Positions 59,906 through 64,000 of a stretch of 64,000 nt of DNA are shown in pieces. The stretch is from Spirodela intermedia (Eukaryota > Streptophyta > Magnoliopsida > Alismatales > Araceae), in assembly GCA_902729315.2 (NCBI GenBank), contig LR746273.1, forward strand, positions 6,112,001 through 6,176,000, written 5' to 3'. The notes below the pieces were generated by a model that did no database searches, was not told the origin of the DNA, and saw nothing but the letters and a program-made list of their open reading frames with translations. The position numbers and the translations under genes were made by a program. Position 1 is the first letter of the stretch. Each line of letters begins with the position of its first letter.

Positions 59906-62900
59906 CTGCCCTGCCTTGGTGATGAACACATCGATGCCGAGCCGGGCTATTGCTGCGGCCTCCGAGATCTTTGTCCCCATGCCGCCGGTCGTGTCGTGGG
60001 CAGCCACTGTGATCTCGACACCTGGCAAATTGGAAAACTTTCATCTACACCAGCTAGGAGGGCGCGGATTTAAATCTAACTTTGACCCAGACTAAAAGAG
60101 AAAGCAAAACTTACAAGACCTAAACAAACCCGGGCCAAAGAAAAGCCCAAAAACAGGCCCGACGGTCCCCTACACTCTACTATCCCGGGTTTCTCTCTCT
60201 AAGTTTCCAGGCATGAACAAAACTAGACGAAGACCACGTCGATCTTGGGCAGCCCAGATAAAAAAAAATCTACTTAAGGAACGTTGACTTTAGCAATGGA
60301 GGGTAGGGATTCCACTGTACCTTCTCCTGTTGCCTGCTGAATCAGAGGGCTCACAACAGACCATCGCCCATCGTCTTCCACAGCTGTTGCCCATCAATAA
60401 AAAATCCCTCGGTCAGAAGCCCAAGTCAAGAAAATCTGATACGAACAAAAAAACTACTATAATTGGAAGATTAAACCTGATCAATAAATTACTTTCTGGG
60501 GTCGAAAAATTATTAAATAAATTCCAGTCAAGGGAGAGGAAATCACTCTCCACACCCACCAATTTCTCTCAGAAGCACTGCCTTGGGGTTGGCAGGAGGC
60601 CGGTCATATACACCAAGAACATCTGTCTTCGCTGGTGAGTGTAGGAAAGAAAATAAAAAATACACCGGGCATCATATACCCGATGACTACTAAAATGGAA
60701 AGATCAGTGGGCATGAATCATAGAGTTGGATGAGATATTCAAATAAAGAAAGCCCATTGAGAGGTCATGGGAAGAAAAAATGCATAAAATAATAACTCAT
60801 CTCTTTCTTTTTCCTTCTTTCTTCCAGAAATAACATAAAATGAGGGAAGAGAAAGCATGTTGGCACCATAAAATAAAATAAAAATCTCCTATTATTCGAA
60901 AATAAATGAACATAAACAAAAAGACATCATCGAGATAAATGGAAAAATGAAGCATAAATAGTCAAGCCGGATACGAGGAAAACAACATATTCAGGCCTCA
61001 GTTGCTGCGTAAGATGTCGGATTATTACATCCCCGCTTAGTATGGTGCAGCCCTGGAAAAAATCATTTCATTTCGTCATTAGATCTAAAGGGCAAGAAAA
61101 ATGTCATTATTGAAGGCATACTGGATGATATCTTCAAAATGGAAAGAAGATGCAATACCTGTTGATTATCCAGCACCGCATCCCCATGTAATACCTGGAA
61201 GAAAAAACCTGTATATTATTTATTTATTTATTTGAGAATCAAAATGAATAGATGGCTGATATTTACCCCTATAGTCCTTTAAAACCATATTTTATGGCTT
61301 GCTCAACGTTCTATGGTCTGTATTTGTATGATTTAGATCATAAACTACTTTATTTACCCCTATAACACTGCAACTCTCTGTGAGTATACATTGCCTCGAA
61401 CTCAACCATAAAGGAGTCAACATCGCCCTGTGATCACCGTTTTACTCCTAATAAAATATAGTAACGTGTTTACTTTGTGATTTCTGGCCATACGGGCAAA
61501 CTTGATGATTTCAGCGGGCATATATTACCAAATATGGAATATTTCACACATATATTTGATAAAAATAGAAATAAATCAGGCATGAAAAGCCTCATGATCT
61601 TATTCAGAATGAAAGACTCTGATCAGCAGCTAACTTGTTACCGATTCCATGCCATTAAAGCAGGTTTCCTGACAAAAGAATACGTATGCAGAAACTTGCA
61701 GCCCTGAGAAGAATCAGTATACAGGTAAAGAAATCTACTCTACAGCCGAGTTCAAGATATTTATCGATATCAAAAGGATGTGAAAGTTATCAGGATCATC
61801 TGCAAGGAACATTTAAGCTGCTGACTAAAGAAAAAAGGGCAAAGTCAGATCCACGAAGGCTTTATGGATAATACTTCACAGGGCCTTTTTGTTAGGCGTG
61901 TACACTTGAGCAAGCTACCTCCCAAGTTCGATAGGCCCCCAATGATACTAAGCACAACATTGCCATGGTAGTGGCAACTTTCAAAAAGAATGCAAGTTCA
62001 AGTGGGAAAAGTATAAATGTCCAGACGTCAATCAATCTCTTTGGTTTGTCGAAATTCAATTTTCATTTTGCAGAAACTATTCTGAAAAATGAATCGATGC
62101 TGTCAAAAATCAAAATTAGAATCCGGATTGAAATTAAGTGTAATATCCTTTACTGAACACTTACAGGGACAAGGCCAGCATTGAGGGTTTGAGTAATCTG
62201 ATAAATATCCGCAGAAGCAACCTGTAAAGATCACGTAGCACTAAATTCAATATTCCTGTCTGTGCAAACACAAAACCAGAAATGAAATTTTATAACACGC
62301 GGATGGTAAATTTTATATTAGATCAAATCAGTAACCTCTGCGCTCTAAAAAAAAAAACGCAAAGTGATGCCATGTATCTAACATTTCTCTCAGTAGTCGA
62401 CCATCCACAAGCAAATGGTGGCATTCCAACAGCCGGTATCCCCTCTGCCAAAAAATTGAAAGGTTCTTCAGCCAAATAGTTAACATAAGTTTACGAGGTA
62501 TGCCATGTATAAACCATATGACACTGGTTCCTGCGAGAATCGCTTTTCAAATTCTATGGAATAAGGAAAGTTTTAAATTTAGAAATAATGAATGCAAAGT
62601 TAGGAGCTGGTAATGAAGAGGCATATCCGGTCTGACAGGGAGAGGATTTTGGGCCACTTGATTGTAATGACAACGCAGAAAAGCAAGTTGTATAAACCTC
62701 TAGCCAGGGCTCGCACAATCGCAAGACTGAGTGATGTGACCTGAAGCATTACAAAAGGAAAATACTTCAGAGTAATTTCAGTTGACCACTATCCCACTGC
62801 ATACTCTATAAGAAATTCAGAGATTAAATGAATTAAATAAGAAAATTCAGCAGGATCAAGTGGTAAGAGAGAATTCCTCCCATATGCCCAAGTGTCTCAC

Positions 62901-63903
62901 TCACATTCTTCTTTTTCTGAGGCTGAGGCTCAAAACCCTCACCACTAGAAAATCATCCCCCTTCTCATTCAAAAAGAAATGTACTCGATTTGTCCTCAAT
63001 AAAATCTTAAAATGTATAGGTCCTCTTACAGCCACTTAGTCTACAATAAAACATCCTGATAAAATTCACCCTGAGAATTAGAATGTCTTGTAGGTGAATG
63101 GAAATTCCTGAATAAAAAAATTAAAAGAAGTAACACAGTGACACACGCATTCGTCTCCAAACTAATCGCACACCCAAGTCCGTGGGTACAAGGCCCACAC
63201 GACCAGGAAGCGACTTCAGAGATTCCGCCACCATTTTGGAAGAGTCTACTTGAAAAGGAAAGTCCCTCTATGAAAGTCAAATGGCTGCAGCATGCCAGTC
63301 AACAAATACTAGCAAATGCAATGCCCAAGAAAATTATAATTCAGAACAAACGATGATGTACGAGAAAACGGACGAACGTGTGGTAGACAAATAACTGACA
63401 TATAAACAAATAATAAATCTCATAATGAAGAAAAAATAAATTCATATATCTCTATAGGTTTTTTGGAAAAAATATACGCCACATCTACTTGTACCAAAAA
63501 AAAAATGCATCTATAAAATAATTTTTACAGTATTATCTATAAAATGCACCGTGAAGGTGCATCTTAAGAGAGAACATGACTCATATATATATATATATGA
63601 AGATATATGCAATAAAAGTACTTTCCTAGTGTATTCCTGAAAGATAAGACCCTCACAAAGAGGCTGAAATCGCTGAGTGAAAGGACGATGCTAAAGGCAG
63701 ATTCTTGATCCAGTTGTTAGCTTTTATAATCGCATATAATTGAAAAAAAATCATGAATGTAATCCGACTATATCACAACTATGACCCCATCGTATTAGAG
63801 CATGTCGAGCTGAGGAAGAACTCACTGAAATGCGTGTAGCCACGAAGCCAGCCTTAACAATAGGCACATGCAATCCTCCTTTGTGGACTCCTGATTTGCT
63901 TGC
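59429..63903 (-). CDS. IPK: Isopentenyl phosphate kinase, C-terminal ten exons (5' end outside window)
   Basis: Ten exons join in frame: 63903-63826, 62740-62698, 62444-62383, 62221-62165, 61194-61159, 61052-60975, 60626-60560, 60383-60321, 60021-59915 and 59536-59429, giving 232 residues to a stop. IPK, an amino-acid-kinase-fold enzyme, phosphorylates isopentenyl phosphate to the diphosphate for isoprenoid synthesis. Visible family blocks: ASKSGVHKGGLHVPIVKAGF, TSLSLAIVRALARE, GIPAVGMPPFACGWST, ASADIYQITQTLNAGLVPVL, HGDAVLDNQQGCTILSGDVI, YVVFLTDVLGVYDRPPANP, VEITVAAHDTTGGMGTKISE, IARLGIDVFITK and AGTDHSLRALRGE. The N-terminal part with the catalytic His lies beyond 64000. The last intron appears to be GC-AG: K-A is joined across AAG|GCAGGG, and no GT donor is available there. 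Confidence 0.93.
59571..59903 (-). repeat. Four-unit minisatellite (72-86 bp) in the last IPK intron
   Basis: On the plus strand, units start at 59571, 59643, 59727 and 59813. Each has TCTGAG(G/A)TGCTG(C/T)GGATGG, then GAGAGCAGAACTGAGAGG, AATTACTTACTTACCGAG and a GA tract of variable length. Copy 4 lacks one ACTT unit. Length differences come almost only from the GA part. On the IPK strand it forms CT-rich intron sequence. Confidence 0.95.
62848..63010 (+). mobile_element. Possible tRNA-derived SINE in an IPK intron
   Basis: GGATCAAGTGGTAAGAG (62853-62869) resembles a pol III A box, and GGCTCAAAACCCTC (62927-62940) resembles a B box about 60 bases later, as in tRNA-derived SINEs. The 3' end and duplication could not be defined. 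Weak. Confidence 0.25.
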
Positions 63904-64000
63904 CTGAAAATGCCCAAATGAACCTAGAGAATAGGATACAATTCAGGTAAGTTGAAATCAACAAATAAGAAAGAAAATAAAAATATTTTAAGAAACTCAA

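Noticed and set aside
59539-60095. Plus-strand ORFs made of RERERE and repeated LRCCGWRAE-type peptides
   Set aside because: They come from the GA minisatellite inside an IPK intron on the other strand.
60560-60631. IPK exon beginning at 60631 (after CACCAG)
   Set aside because: That acceptor breaks the frame with the preceding exon; the next AG (exon from 60626) restores FLTDVLGVYD.
1-64000. CRISPR arrays, bacterial operons or integrated viral genes
   Set aside because: The tandem repeats lack regular spacers, genes have introns and plant-specific families, and no viral replicase or coat-type ORF was seen.

Overview
This is plant nuclear DNA. Most genes are split by short GT-AG introns, the long AT-rich gaps carry transposon debris, and the protein families are land-plant ones: remorin, DUF863, DUF630/DUF632, DUF538, PLS-type PPR and plastid MinE. 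Many first exons are very GC-rich while introns and gaps are AT-rich, and (CT)n/(GA)n tracts crowd gene flanks. This fits an angiosperm, perhaps a monocot or early-diverging lineage, but I cannot name the species. No bacterial-type operon, CRISPR array or intact virus was seen.

Layout. 1-623 (+): 3' end of a remorin gene. 1821-2564 (-): EID1-like F-box gene with a probable long 5'-leader intron reaching about 6275. 6.6-10.6 kb: AT-rich, with copy A of a 1.1-kb dispersed repeat. 10709-13756 (-): six-exon plastid DUF4336 gene. 15.3-15.7 kb: a retroposed unit with a 16-bp target-site duplication, an A-rich tail, six hairpin-forming tandem repeats and two 5S-rRNA-like modules. 17571-20969 (-): four-exon L-gulonolactone oxidase. 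21-30.7 kb: gene-poor, with copy B of the dispersed repeat and a Copia LTR with primer-binding site.

From 31 kb the window is gene-dense: DUF7887 small plastid membrane protein (-), plastid MinE (-), phytocyanin/early nodulin-like protein (-), At5g01610-like DUF538 protein (-), PPR protein with one short intron (-), DUF630/DUF632 NRG2-like protein (+), DUF863 protein (+), eIF5A (+), and the 3' ten exons of isopentenyl phosphate kinase (-), which continues past the right edge.

The genes do not form an obvious pathway. Four products are predicted to act at or enter plastids (DUF4336, DUF7887, MinE, perhaps the PPR). Three look membrane-attached (remorin, the phytocyanin by a GPI-type tail, and the DUF630 protein by N-terminal acylation). 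Gulonolactone oxidase belongs to ascorbate-related metabolism and IPK feeds isopentenyl diphosphate into isoprenoid synthesis. Exon joins below were set by hand from reading frame, splice consensus and remembered family conservation; no alignment or transcript data were available.
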